Source of the DNA: a bacterium
Lineage (GTDB): Bacteria > Bacillota > Bacilli > Lactobacillales > Streptococcaceae
DNA length: 64,000 nucleotides
Assembly (NCBI GenBank): GCA_905221385.1
Contig: CAJNCV010000011.1
Coordinates: forward strand, 1-64,000
Direction of reading: 5' to 3'
Below are positions 18,914-28,773 of the stretch, piece by piece (the stretch's first letter is position 1; each line of letters begins with the position of its first letter). Under the pieces are notes generated by a model. That model was not told the DNA's origin and did not search any database. It saw nothing but the letters and a program-made list of their open reading frames with translations. Both the position numbers and the translations under genes were made by a program.

Positions 18914-18942
18914 TTGATTTTTTTATCTATTTACGTTAAACT
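18914..18942 (+). promoter_or_regulatory. Promoter of the GH25 muramidase gene
   Basis: TTGATT (18914-18919) and TAAACT (18937-18942) are 17 bp apart. The ATG of the gene is at 18951, only eight bases after the -10 box, and no Shine-Dalgarno sequence fits between them. Confidence 0.6.
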
Positions 18943-18950
18943 AATTAGAT

Positions 18951-19751
18951 ATGAGAAAAGAGATTCATCCAGCTATTATTTTTAGTCTATTCACCATTGT
19001 TATAGCTATTTTAATCTTTAATAAACCAGCTTATGAAGACCATTCGGTCAAGTCAAAAAGCAACACTGTCCAAGTTGAAAACCAGGCCTTGCATAATCTT
19101 GATAAACCCATTATTGACATTTCTGGTTGGCAAAGACCGGAGGAGATAAACTACGATATTTTATCTCAAAATATTTCTGGAGCTATTGTTCGCGTGCACA
19201 GTGGTACTCAACACACGGAAGCAAATGATGCAGCCTTTATCAACGGGGTTGATAAATCCTATAAAAATCACATTTCAGAATTTCAAAAGCGCAATGTCCC
19301 CGTAGCCGTTTATGCTTATCTAACTGGTACGAACAAAGAAGAAATGGAAAAAGCGGCTGAAGTTTTCTACAATTCTGCTTCTCCATACAATCCTAGTTAT
19401 TACTGGCTTGACGTTGAGGAAAAAACAATGGCAGATATGAATGACGGAGTCGAAGCTTTTCGGGCTAAACTTGAATCGCTGGGCGCTAAAAATATCGGGA
19501 TTTACATTGGTGTCTATTTCATGCAGGAACATAGCATCAATACGGAAAATTTCTCTGCCGTCTGGATTCCTTCTTATGGGACTGACTCAGGCTACTTTGA
19601 GGTTACACCCAATACTGATTTAGACTATGACCTCCATCAGTATACTTCCAAAGGAAAAATTGCAGGATTTGAACATCATTTGGACATCAATTTGATTTCT
19701 ACTGACAAAGACAAGGAAGAAACTTTCAGAAAACTATTTTTAAGACCATAA
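18951..19751 (+). CDS. GH25-family lysozyme (muramidase), membrane-anchored
   Basis: This 266-aa protein has an N-terminal signal anchor (residues 8-25) and a GH25 domain from about residue 52. Catalytic-type acidic residues appear in IIDISGWQ and YYWLDVEEKT, and the domain ends with LHQYTSKGKIAG and a His-Asp pair. GH25 enzymes cleave beta-1,4 bonds between MurNAc and GlcNAc, so this is probably an extracellular, membrane-tethered cell-wall hydrolase. There is no choline-binding repeat, unlike pneumococcal LytC. The start has no RBS. Confidence 0.85.
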   Translation: MRKEIHPAIIFSLFTIVIAILIFNKPAYEDHSVKSKSNTVQVENQALHNLDKPIIDISGWQRPEEINYDILSQNISGAIVRVHSGTQHTEANDAAFINGVDKSYKNHISEFQKRNVPVAVYAYLTGTNKEEMEKAAEVFYNSASPYNPSYYWLDVEEKTMADMNDGVEAFRAKLESLGAKNIGIYIGVYFMQEHSINTENFSAVWIPSYGTDSGYFEVTPNTDLDYDLHQYTSKGKIAGFEHHLDINLISTDKDKEETFRKLFLRP

Positions 19752-19752
19752 G

Positions 19753-19788
19753 ACAAGTGAAAATAACAAACTTTTTCACTTGTTTTTT
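19753..19788 (+). terminator. Terminator after the GH25 gene
   Basis: ACAAGTGAAA pairs with TTTCACTTGT and a T-run follows. Confidence 0.82.
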
Positions 19789-19808
19789 CATTTTCTCCCT
19801 GTCTGTGT

Positions 19809-19814
19809 TATAAT
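19809..19814 (+). promoter_or_regulatory. Extended -10 promoter of the DUF368 operon
   Basis: TGT precedes TATAAT at 19809-19814. The box lies inside the longest possible reading frame, which supports the internal start at 19858. Confidence 0.6.
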
Positions 19815-19857
19815 TGATAGCATAGAGAAAGAATTTTATGAAATTGAGGATTTTATT

Positions 19858-20700
19858 ATGTTTTCATGGATTGCACGAGTTATTAAAGGGATTGTCATTG
19901 CCTTAGGATTTATCTTGCCCGGGATTTCTGGAGGAGTTCTGGCTGCAATTTTGGGTATCTACGAGCGAATGATTGGCTTTCTGGCTCACCCCTTTAAAGA
20001 TTTTAAGGAGAATGTCCTATACTTTATCCCAGTAGCTATTGGGATGTTGCTAGGTATTGGTTTGTTTTCCTATCCGATCGAGTATTTGCTAGAAAATTAC
20101 CAAGTCTATGTTTTATGGAGCTTTGCTGGAGCTATCATCGGTACAGTTCCTAGTCTCCTTAAAGAATCTACTCGAGAATCTGATCGTGACAAGATTGACC
20201 TAGTCTGGTTCTGGACTACCTTTATCCTTTCAGGTCTAGGGCTCTACGCGCTAAACTTTGTTGTTGGTTCTCTTAGCGCCAGTTTCGCTAGTTTCATCTT
20301 GGCAGGTGTTCTTTTAGCTCTTGGTGTTTTGGTGCCTGGTTTAAGTCCATCAAATCTACTCTTGATTTTAGGGCTGTACGCTCCGATGCTAACTGGCTTT
20401 AAGACCTTTGATTTATTTGGTACCTTCCTTCCTATCGGGATTGGTGCAGGAGCAACTCTTATTATCTTTTCAAAATTAATGGACCATGCCTTGAACAACT
20501 ACCACTCCCGTGTTTATCACTTTATTATTGGGATTGTGCTATCAAGCACCCTCTTGATTTTGATTCCAAATGCTGGAAGTGCTGAAAGTATCCAATACAC
20601 TGGACTTTCCATCGTGAGCTATGTTCTCATCGCCTTCTTCTTTGCACTTGGCATTTGGCTTGGTATCTGGATGAGTCAATTGGAGGATAAGTATAAATAA
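19858..20700 (+). CDS. DUF368 membrane protein, PopT-type undecaprenyl phosphate transporter
   Basis: This 280-aa polytopic membrane protein begins MFSWIARVIKGIVIALGFILPG. It has the duplicated DUF368 motif: G(F)ILPGISGGVLA near the start and GVLVPGLSPSNLLL in the second half. DUF368 proteins such as PopT were recently reported to flip undecaprenyl phosphate back across the membrane for reuse in wall synthesis. I chose 19858 because GAGGA lies seven bases upstream and the promoter -10 box lies within the extension. The stop overlaps the next ATG. Confidence 0.82.
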   Translation: MFSWIARVIKGIVIALGFILPGISGGVLAAILGIYERMIGFLAHPFKDFKENVLYFIPVAIGMLLGIGLFSYPIEYLLENYQVYVLWSFAGAIIGTVPSLLKESTRESDRDKIDLVWFWTTFILSGLGLYALNFVVGSLSASFASFILAGVLLALGVLVPGLSPSNLLLILGLYAPMLTGFKTFDLFGTFLPIGIGAGATLIIFSKLMDHALNNYHSRVYHFIIGIVLSSTLLILIPNAGSAESIQYTGLSIVSYVLIAFFFALGIWLGIWMSQLEDKYK

Positions 20701-21182
20701 TGACAAAAAAAGTAAGAATTAAAAAAACTCTTGTCGAGCAAATCTTAACCAAAGCAGGAATTGAGCACACAGGGATTCAAATCAATGCGCTTGAGGGAGA
20801 ACTTCCTTCGGAATATGATCGAACACATATCTTTAAAACCTTGGCTCTGCTGGGGGACAAGACAGGCCCAATTATCGGAATCGTTCCCATAACAGAACAC
20901 CTCGCTGAGAAAAAACTAGCAAAGGTTTCTGGTAATAAAAAAGTGAGTATGATTCCACAAAAAGACCTAGAAAAAACGACAGGCTATATTCATGGGGCCA
21001 ATAACCCCGTCGGCATTCGCCAAAAACACAACTATCCTATTTTTATTGATAAAACAGCTTTAGATTTAGACAAAATGATCGTCTCTGCTGGGGAAGTCGG
21101 GCATAGTATCATTATTGCTCCACAAGACTTGGCTAGCTTTGTGAAAGCAGATTTTGCAGATATCTTGGAGGAAGACAACTGA
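20700..21182 (+). CDS. YbaK/EbsC-family Cys-tRNA(Pro) deacylase
   Basis: This 160-aa protein belongs to the YbaK/EbsC family of trans-editing enzymes, which hydrolyse mischarged Cys-tRNA(Pro) and related tRNAs. Conserved-looking features are KTLALLGDK, a central lysine-rich VSGNKKVSM segment and the GYIHGANNPVGIR loop. It overlaps the DUF368 stop (TAATG) and the next gene (TGATG), so the three are translationally coupled. Confidence 0.85.
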   Translation: MTKKVRIKKTLVEQILTKAGIEHTGIQINALEGELPSEYDRTHIFKTLALLGDKTGPIIGIVPITEHLAEKKLAKVSGNKKVSMIPQKDLEKTTGYIHGANNPVGIRQKHNYPIFIDKTALDLDKMIVSAGEVGHSIIIAPQDLASFVKADFADILEEDN

Positions 21183-21805
21183 TGAAACTCTATTTTGTGC
21201 GTCATGGCCGAACTATCTGGAATCTTGAAGGACGTTTCCAAGGTGCCGGAGGGGACTCACCTCTTCTTTCTGAGTCTATTGATACCTTAAAGGCGCTCGG
21301 TCAATATCTCAGCAATATCCCTTTCGATGAGATTTATTCAAGTGATTTACCAAGAGCGGTCAAATCTGCTGAAATTATCCAAAGTCAACTCCAGATACAG
21401 TGTCCTTTAAGGGCTATTCCTGACCTGCGTGAATGGCATCTCGGAAAACTAGAGGGATTAAAAATTGCAACATTAGAGGCCATCTACCCACAACAAATCA
21501 AGGCTTTTCGTACAAACTTAGCTAAGTTCGATACAAGAATGTTTGAAGCGGAATCCCTCTACTCTACAACTCAACGTACCATTCAATTTATCAAATCTCT
21601 GAAGGGGAGTCAGGCTGAGAGAGTTCTAATCGTTGGTCATGGTGCGAATCTCACTGCTAGTCTTCGTACCCTTCTCGGTTATAAAGAACCCCTTCTTCGA
21701 AAAGATGGAGGTTTAGCAAATGCTAGTCTAACAGTTTTAGAAACCGAGGATTTTGAAACCTTCACTCTTGAAAGGTGGAATGACACTTCCTATCAGGGAA
21801 AATAA
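21182..21805 (+). CDS. Histidine phosphatase family protein (phosphoglycerate mutase-like)
   Basis: This 207-aa protein has the RHGRTIWN catalytic motif near residues 7-14 and the second catalytic His in VGHGANLT. It is a broad histidine phosphatase-superfamily member; the exact substrate cannot be told. It is the third gene of the DUF368-ybaK operon. Confidence 0.85.
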   Translation: MKLYFVRHGRTIWNLEGRFQGAGGDSPLLSESIDTLKALGQYLSNIPFDEIYSSDLPRAVKSAEIIQSQLQIQCPLRAIPDLREWHLGKLEGLKIATLEAIYPQQIKAFRTNLAKFDTRMFEAESLYSTTQRTIQFIKSLKGSQAERVLIVGHGANLTASLRTLLGYKEPLLRKDGGLANASLTVLETEDFETFTLERWNDTSYQGK

Positions 21806-21806
21806 T

Positions 21807-21838
21807 GGAACTTGATCTTAATGGTCAAGTTCTTTTTA
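21807..21838 (+). terminator. Terminator after the phosphatase gene
   Basis: GAACTTGA pairs with TCAAGTTC around a short loop, followed by T residues. Confidence 0.8.
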
Positions 21839-21933
21839 GTTTTCAAAGAATATCCGTGAATTTCTCTGTTATTTATGATAAAATGGGAGTATCGCAAAAA
21901 AGACTCATCGTATCAAATTTTGAGTAAAATTAG

Positions 21934-23433
<1,500 letters not shown>

Positions 23434-23439
23434 ACTCTT

Positions 23440-23470
23440 ATCCTCTGGTACTTGCCAGAGGATTTTTTGA
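23440..23470 (+). terminator. Terminator after lysS
   Basis: CCTCTGG pairs with CCAGAGG around TACTTG and is followed by T residues. Confidence 0.85.
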
Positions 23471-23565
23471 TACTTGAACATACAATATAAGTGCACAATA
23501 AAAAAACTCATAAGATTTTCTAGTAAAATGGAATTGAATGAACTAGTTACGAAAGGAAATCTTTT

Positions 23566-23973
23566 ATGAGCTACCATCATTTTACCGTAGATGAGCGCGA
23601 AAGTATTCTGATTTACCGTACAAAAGGACTAAACTTTTCTCAAATCGGAAAATTACTTCATCGTCATCCTTCCAGCATTAGTCGGGAATGGAAGCGACAT
23701 ACAGAATCAGGGAGTTATTCTCCAAGTCATGTACAGGAATCTTATCGTATTGCTAAATCACACTGTGGGCGGAAACAGATACTTGAAATAGATTATCATT
23801 TAAGCAATACCATCAAACATCTATTTCTCGATTGCCAATGGTCTCCTGAAGAAATAGAAGGTCGGTTGCGATTAGAGTATGGAAAAGCTGTTATTAGTTA
23901 TCAAACGATTTCTATTTTCCGAAAAAATAAGTATGACAATATTTCCAAAAGCATTATGTCATTTCTTTATTGA
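23566..23973 (+). pseudogene. IS30-family transposase, truncated after the N-terminal third
   Basis: The 135-aa frame matches the start of IS30 transposases: MSYHHFTVDERESILIYRTKG and the helix-turn-helix IGKLLHRHPSSISREWKRH, then a zinc-ribbon-like region and WSPEEIEGRLRLEYG. After VISYQTI the expected integrase-core sequence is replaced by unrelated residues, and the DDE catalytic domain is missing. The fragment has its own RBS (AAAGGA). It marks a deletion or insertion break beside the FRG gene. Confidence 0.85.
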
Positions 23974-24003
23974 TTGAATAAAGATAATCAGTTATGGTAT
24001 AAT
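23974..24003 (+). promoter_or_regulatory. Promoter of the FRG-domain gene
   Basis: TATAAT (23998-24003) is preceded by TGG. A TTGAAT at 23974-23979 is 18 bp upstream. It lies just after the IS30 fragment, so the gene arrived with, or gained, its own promoter. Confidence 0.6.
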
Positions 24004-24058
24004 ATTAATATGAGCTCCTAATATGATGGGACAAATATCATTAGAAAGATTTTAGAAT

Positions 24059-25105
24059 ATGAATAGTTTAAAAGAAACAAAAAATACTATTACACGTAAA
24101 AGTGTTAATACTATACTAAGAGATTTATTTAATTATGAGCATATTGAATTTAATAACTATAAAAATAACTTAAATAAAAAACACAATTTATATTTCAGAG
24201 GAGAAAGTTCCTACTATGAATTTCGTACCCCTTCTCTTTATCTTCAAAAAAACTTAACAAATAATGGAAGTGAATACTACTACAGAGTGCTTCTCAACGA
24301 ACTAGGAAGAAATGATTATCAAGAGAACACCTCATTAGTAAGGCTGATTTCTGAATTACAACATTATGGTGCCAAAACAAGAATGCTTGATATCACAAAA
24401 AATCCATTAATTGCTCTATACTTCGCTGTTGAAAAAGATGATGATAAACCTGGTTATGTTTATATTTATTCCGATAGACTCAATGAAAAATTTGACACAG
24501 GCCACACTATAGCCATTAAATCTGCACTAAACTTCATGCCTCAAAATATTATTAATAATTTTTTTACTGCCATTGAATATTTTAAAAAAGTTAATAGTAA
24601 ACAACTTGAAGATTTTGAACTTTATACTACAGATAGTCTCAAAGATATTGGTTTACTCACAACAGGCTACTCTGAATCAATAAGAGAATTTATGGAACTA
24701 TTAAATCAAAGAGCTAAGGTTAGAGAAAGATTGAACTTCCCTTTTAAAATATATAACGATTTGCAAAGATCCCATATCGTCATTCCATCAAAGGCAACTG
24801 ATAGAATCCGACAACAACAAGGAGCATTTATTTACCCACGATTTGTAAACACTTCAAATAAAGAACACGAAACAATCAAACAAGAAATCTCTAAATCAAT
24901 AGATAAACTAGCCGTAACTCTATTTACTCCAAAAACATCTTCCTCAAAGGACTATATTTCATTTTCTGTTATTAAAATTGATCCTGCTAATAAAAAGGAA
25001 ATTCGTAGAGAATTAGAACTGCTTGGAATTACCGAAGGCTTTGTCTATCCAGATATTGAACATCAGTCTAGAGCTTTGTTAAATATTTTAACTAATGATA
25101 ATTAA
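24059..25105 (+). CDS. FRG-domain protein
   Basis: This 348-aa protein has the FRG motif in LYFRGESS (residues 44-51) and the second conserved block HYGAKTRMLDITKNPLIALY (about 102-121). The function of FRG domains is not well known; several are found in mobile or defence islands. Base composition is lower in GC than the neighbours, and the gene stands alone between an IS30 fragment and a core transporter operon, suggesting acquisition by transfer. The RBS is weak. I cannot assign an activity. Confidence 0.75.
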   Translation: MNSLKETKNTITRKSVNTILRDLFNYEHIEFNNYKNNLNKKHNLYFRGESSYYEFRTPSLYLQKNLTNNGSEYYYRVLLNELGRNDYQENTSLVRLISELQHYGAKTRMLDITKNPLIALYFAVEKDDDKPGYVYIYSDRLNEKFDTGHTIAIKSALNFMPQNIINNFFTAIEYFKKVNSKQLEDFELYTTDSLKDIGLLTTGYSESIREFMELLNQRAKVRERLNFPFKIYNDLQRSHIVIPSKATDRIRQQQGAFIYPRFVNTSNKEHETIKQEISKSIDKLAVTLFTPKTSSSKDYISFSVIKIDPANKKEIRRELELLGITEGFVYPDIEHQSRALLNILTNDN

Positions 25106-25207
25106 GCAAAACATTACATTTAATTCTTCTCCTACACTATACTATAAATAAAAAGAGAACAATATTGTAATGACTCTCAAGAATTGGACTAATAGTTACA
25201 TAATAAA

Positions 25208-25252
25208 ACACCCTAAAAGTTAGATTTTTCGTGTCTAATTTTTAGGATGCAG
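25208..25252 (-). terminator. Hairpin between FRG gene and amino-acid ABC operon
   Basis: CCTAAAAgTTAGA pairs with TCTAAtTTTTAGG. It can act as terminator for the minus-strand ABC operon and perhaps for the FRG gene. Confidence 0.6.
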
Positions 25253-25259
25253 TTAAAAC

Positions 25260-26099
25260 TCAGTCTCTACTTTTCACTTCTTTGGTTGCTACATCTTCTC
25301 CAAACCATTTTTGACTGATTTCCTGGAACTTTCCTTCTTTGTATAGTGCAACAAAGGCTTGGTTCAAAGCAGCCAACAAAGTTTTATCAGCAGGTCTTAC
25401 ACCGACTGCAAAAGCTTCACTTTCAAATCCAGCTGAAAAGACATTGTAGTCATTTAATATTCCTTCAGACTGGAGGTAGTAATTGGCATAGACACGGTCA
25501 ATCAACAAGGCATCAATCCGATCATTTTTCAAATCAATCAAAGCTTCGTTGAAACTTTGGTATTGATTGGCCTTCTGATCTTTTACCTGATTTTTTAGCA
25601 AATCTGACTGCGCTTCAAAGTTCAAATAGCCAGAAGATCCAGCCTGAGCTCCCAAAACCTTGTTATTCATATCTTTGATTGACTGGATGTTCTGAGATTT
25701 TTTAGAAACTAAAACTTGTTGATTTTCCATATAAGGAATGGTAAAGGCAACCTTCTCTCTCCGTTCATCTGTCGCAGAATAACCATTCCAGATGGCATCA
25801 ATGGTACCATTTTGTAGTTCGGTTTCTTTCATATCCCAGTCGATGGGTTGAAAATTCACCTGAATTCCAAGTTTTTCAGAGACAGCTTGAGCTAGATCAA
25901 TATCAAAACCTGCATACTGGCCATTCTTTTCTTCGAATCCCATGGGAACGAAGGTATTGTCAAATCCAATGGTAATGCCACCCTGTTCTTGGTATTTGAA
26001 CCAATTATCCTGCTTCGGATCACTGACCTTTTGCGTACAAGCAGTCAGGAAGAAGCTAAAGAACAGAGCAAGTACAAGGGCAATTTTCTTTCTCTTCAT
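25260..26099 (-). CDS. Amino-acid ABC transporter substrate-binding lipoprotein
   Basis: This 279-aa lipoprotein has the signal peptide MKRKKIALVLALFFSFFLTAC with the lipidated Cys at 21, followed by a solute-binding family 3 domain (GITIGFDNTFVPMGFEEKNG and later AGFDIDLAQAVSEKLG). It delivers a polar amino acid, such as glutamine or cystine, to the permease. I chose the ATG at 26099 with AGGAGG five bases upstream. It is the last gene of a permease-ATPase-binding protein operon. Confidence 0.92.
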   Translation of the reverse strand: MKRKKIALVLALFFSFFLTACTQKVSDPKQDNWFKYQEQGGITIGFDNTFVPMGFEEKNGQYAGFDIDLAQAVSEKLGIQVNFQPIDWDMKETELQNGTIDAIWNGYSATDERREKVAFTIPYMENQQVLVSKKSQNIQSIKDMNNKVLGAQAGSSGYLNFEAQSDLLKNQVKDQKANQYQSFNEALIDLKNDRIDALLIDRVYANYYLQSEGILNDYNVFSAGFESEAFAVGVRPADKTLLAALNQAFVALYKEGKFQEISQKWFGEDVATKEVKSRD

Positions 26100-26114
26100 A
26101 GGCACCTCCTATTC

Positions 26115-26744
26115 CTACTTTGGATCAACCTTAAGGATCTGATCAGCAATGTTTTCCGCAAACTGAAGATCGTGGGTCACAACAATCTGAGTCATCCCAC
26201 GCTCTTTATTTTGAAGGATAAGTTTTTCTACTTCTAATCGCAACTCTGGATCTAAGGCTGATGTAGGTTCATCATATCCAATAATTTCTGGTTTTATCAT
26301 CATAGCGCGCGCTAAGGCCACCCGTTGTTTTTGCCCACCTGAAAGTGAGAATGGAAAGGCATCTGCATGTCCTGCTAACCCAAGTTGTTCTAACAAACCA
26401 CGCGCCTTCTTCTCAGCAACTTCCTTCTCCATGTTCATTGTTTTTATAGGCGACAAGGTTAAGTTATCTAGAACTGACAAATGCGGAAAGAGTTGAAAAT
26501 CTTGGAAAACAAATCCCAGAAGATTGCGCTTTTCTAGTTCGTCTATAGCTAGCGATTCGCCGTTATAGTAGATTTCTCCAGAATCGATGGTTTCCAATCC
26601 AGCTAGCATACGTAACAAGGTGGTCTTTCCGCCTCCTGATGGACCTACGATTGCAAGGATTTGCTTTTCAGGAATTGATAGGCTGAAATTGGTTAAGATT
26701 TGTTTGCCACCAAAGGCCTTGTTAATGTTTCGCAATTCTAACAT
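26115..26744 (-). CDS. Amino-acid ABC transporter ATP-binding protein
   Basis: This 209-aa polar amino acid-type ATPase has Walker A GPSGGGKTT, signature LSGGQKQRVALARA and Walker B IIGYDEPTSALD. I chose the ATG at 26744 (MLELRNINKAFGG), preceded by AGGAGG at six bases. The longer frame to 26783 overlaps the permease gene and has no RBS. It energises uptake with the permease and binding protein on either side. Confidence 0.94.
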   Translation of the reverse strand: MLELRNINKAFGGKQILTNFSLSIPEKQILAIVGPSGGGKTTLLRMLAGLETIDSGEIYYNGESLAIDELEKRNLLGFVFQDFQLFPHLSVLDNLTLSPIKTMNMEKEVAEKKARGLLEQLGLAGHADAFPFSLSGGQKQRVALARAMMIKPEIIGYDEPTSALDPELRLEVEKLILQNKERGMTQIVVTHDLQFAENIADQILKVDPK

Positions 26745-26754
26745 AGCAATCCTC

Positions 26755-27396
26755 CTATCTGTAATAACTGTACTTCTTCTCAAGTTTTTTCGCTACAATG
26801 GTTACAAGACCAATCATAATCAAATAAATCGCTCCAGCTAAAAACATAGGAACTAGACTAGCATCCCGATTGGCAGCTGTTCGACTAGCCAATATCAAAT
26901 CTGAAATCCCCAAGGCATAGACCAAAGAGGTATCCTTGACTAAACTCATAATCTCATTAAAAACACTCGGTAAGACAATCTTTGTCACCTGAGGGAGTAT
27001 GATATAACGAACTGTCGCAACTGGACTAAACTTCAACACTTTTGCAGCCTCGTACTGTCCTTTCGGAATAGTCTCAATACCGCCCCGAAAGATTTCTGCA
27101 AAGTAGGCTGCATAGTTTAATACAAAAGCAATCACGGCTGCAGGAAGACGATCCAAACGAATGCCTATACTAGGGAGCACATAGTAGATAAAGATTAATT
27201 GCAAGAGCAAGGGAGTGCCTCGCATCACCCAGATATAGAGATTAATCAGATAATGGAGGGGTTTCCAATGAACTTGCAAGGCAAAGGCGATGATAATCCC
27301 TAAAGGAATAGAAAAGATTAAGACCAGAGCAAAGACTTGAATTGTCATACTTGCACCGTTCAATAAACTTGGTAAAATCTCGAATAGATAAGACAT
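26755..27396 (-). CDS. Amino-acid ABC transporter permease (His/Glu/Gln type)
   Basis: This 213-aa permease has about five membrane segments. The EAA loop is seen in EAAKVLKFSPVATVRYIILPQ. I chose the ATG at 27396 (MSYLFEILPSLL) because AGGAGG lies six bases upstream. It is the first gene of the three-gene operon. Confidence 0.92.
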   Translation of the reverse strand: MSYLFEILPSLLNGASMTIQVFALVLIFSIPLGIIIAFALQVHWKPLHYLINLYIWVMRGTPLLLQLIFIYYVLPSIGIRLDRLPAAVIAFVLNYAAYFAEIFRGGIETIPKGQYEAAKVLKFSPVATVRYIILPQVTKIVLPSVFNEIMSLVKDTSLVYALGISDLILASRTAANRDASLVPMFLAGAIYLIMIGLVTIVAKKLEKKYSYYR

Positions 27397-27491
27397 ACTG
27401 CACCTCCTAAAAATAATTATTCCCATTATAGCATAAATAAACAATTTAGCAAGAGAATGAGGGAAATAATTCTATTATTTTCAGAAAAAGA

Positions 27492-27528
27492 AAAACTGTA
27501 TCTATCAAAAATGATGAGATACAGTTTT
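27492..27528 (-). terminator. Terminator after the TPR gene
   Basis: AAAACTGTATCT (27492-27503) and AGATACAGTTTT (27517-27528) form a 12-bp stem, with T-rich sequence on both sides. Confidence 0.85.
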
Positions 27529-27543
27529 GTATTCTAACAAAGT

Positions 27544-28773
27544 TTAAAGTATTTCCAGGAGTTCTTGCATCTGAACATCATCTGGAACCAGTTTTAAATA
27601 TGCTTCTGCTTGCGTCTTGGCTTCTTCGAAATACCCTAATTCACGCAAGAGATAAGTATATTGCTCCAGAAACTCTGGATTGTCCTTAAGATCAGATGAC
27701 AATTCTTGATAGAGCTCATTAGCCTTATCTAAATCCTCGATTTCCTGGTAAGAACGAGCAATCATCCACTTAGTAAGGAGATTTTCAGGTTCTTGACTTT
27801 GAAGAGCAATGATATCTTCATACCTCTCTTGTTCCATATAAATGGTCGCAAGGCGAAGGAAAATTTCCTCAAGGTCCTCTGCATCTTCTTTGGCAATAAT
27901 GAGAAAGTCCTCCGCTGCCTTAGCATCATGTAATTCATAAGAAAACTGAGAGGCCGCTAGCAAGAGACGAGTTTCAAACGGATTTTTCTCCAAACCCTGT
28001 TTAGCGATACGGAGAGCTTCTTCTATCTGATGTTCCTTGTGCAAGGCTTGACTATAGCCATACTCATATCCTTCAAAATCAGGTGAAATGGTGTCAATCT
28101 GCTTAAAGTAGAGAACAGCTTTTTGATACTCTTCCTGGTCAAAGTATAGACTAGCCAATTCAAAAGCGGTTTGGTCATCGTATTCTAGTTCTAAGGCTTT
28201 TTCTAAGAATTCTGTAGCAGCTTCAAACTTGCCTAATTGGGCATATGCGTAGCCAATTCGTTGGTAGGTTGATACGCCCGTTTGTTCATAGATAGAGCGA
28301 TTGTTCAACTGAGCGTAGCCTTGAATGGCTTCCTGATAGTTACCTAACTCACTATCCAACTCAGCCAAACCAAAAACTAATAAGGGATCATCTGAGTAAT
28401 TTAAGGCTGCTAGCAACTTTTCACGCGCCACATCCGTCAATCCTTCCAACTGATAGAGATCTGCTTTCAATACCAAAGCTGATACATACCAATCACTATC
28501 AGGTGTGATTTCCTCAAGATAGGCAAAGGCTTCCTCAACATTGCCATCCTCGCTAGCAATGCTGGCTAAGTTCAGATTCACTTCTGGAAATTCTGTAACG
28601 ATATGTTTGTAAATTTCTTTCGCTTGAGGATAAAAGCCAATTCCCTCAAGATAGCTTGCTAGTTCGTAAAGAACTTCACTTGAATCTGTTTCGAGGGCTT
28701 TGTGAAAAAACTGATCCGCTTTGGTTAAATCCTGTTTATCCAAAGCCTGGAGCATGCGTTGACTATTGTTCAC
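27544..28773 (-). CDS. Tetratricopeptide repeat protein
   Basis: This 409-aa protein consists of about ten TPR-like helical pairs, with repeated motifs such as EAIQGYAQL, AATEFLEKALEL and KAVLYFKQIDT. TPR proteins act as protein-protein scaffolds; the partner is unknown. I chose the GTG at 28773, with GGGAGG nine bases upstream, giving a protein that starts at NNSQRMLQAL. The longer frame lies inside the upstream gene. It overlaps the AI-2E-family gene by eleven bases and is coupled to it. Confidence 0.85.
   Translation of the reverse strand: MNNSQRMLQALDKQDLTKADQFFHKALETDSSEVLYELASYLEGIGFYPQAKEIYKHIVTEFPEVNLNLASIASEDGNVEEAFAYLEEITPDSDWYVSALVLKADLYQLEGLTDVAREKLLAALNYSDDPLLVFGLAELDSELGNYQEAIQGYAQLNNRSIYEQTGVSTYQRIGYAYAQLGKFEAATEFLEKALELEYDDQTAFELASLYFDQEEYQKAVLYFKQIDTISPDFEGYEYGYSQALHKEHQIEEALRIAKQGLEKNPFETRLLLAASQFSYELHDAKAAEDFLIIAKEDAEDLEEIFLRLATIYMEQERYEDIIALQSQEPENLLTKWMIARSYQEIEDLDKANELYQELSSDLKDNPEFLEQYTYLLRELGYFEEAKTQAEAYLKLVPDDVQMQELLEIL

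Noticed and set aside
18882..18917. Twelve-codon ORF with a good RBS upstream of the GH25 gene
   Set aside because: It lies upstream of the mapped-looking promoter at 18914-18942 and nothing supports translation.
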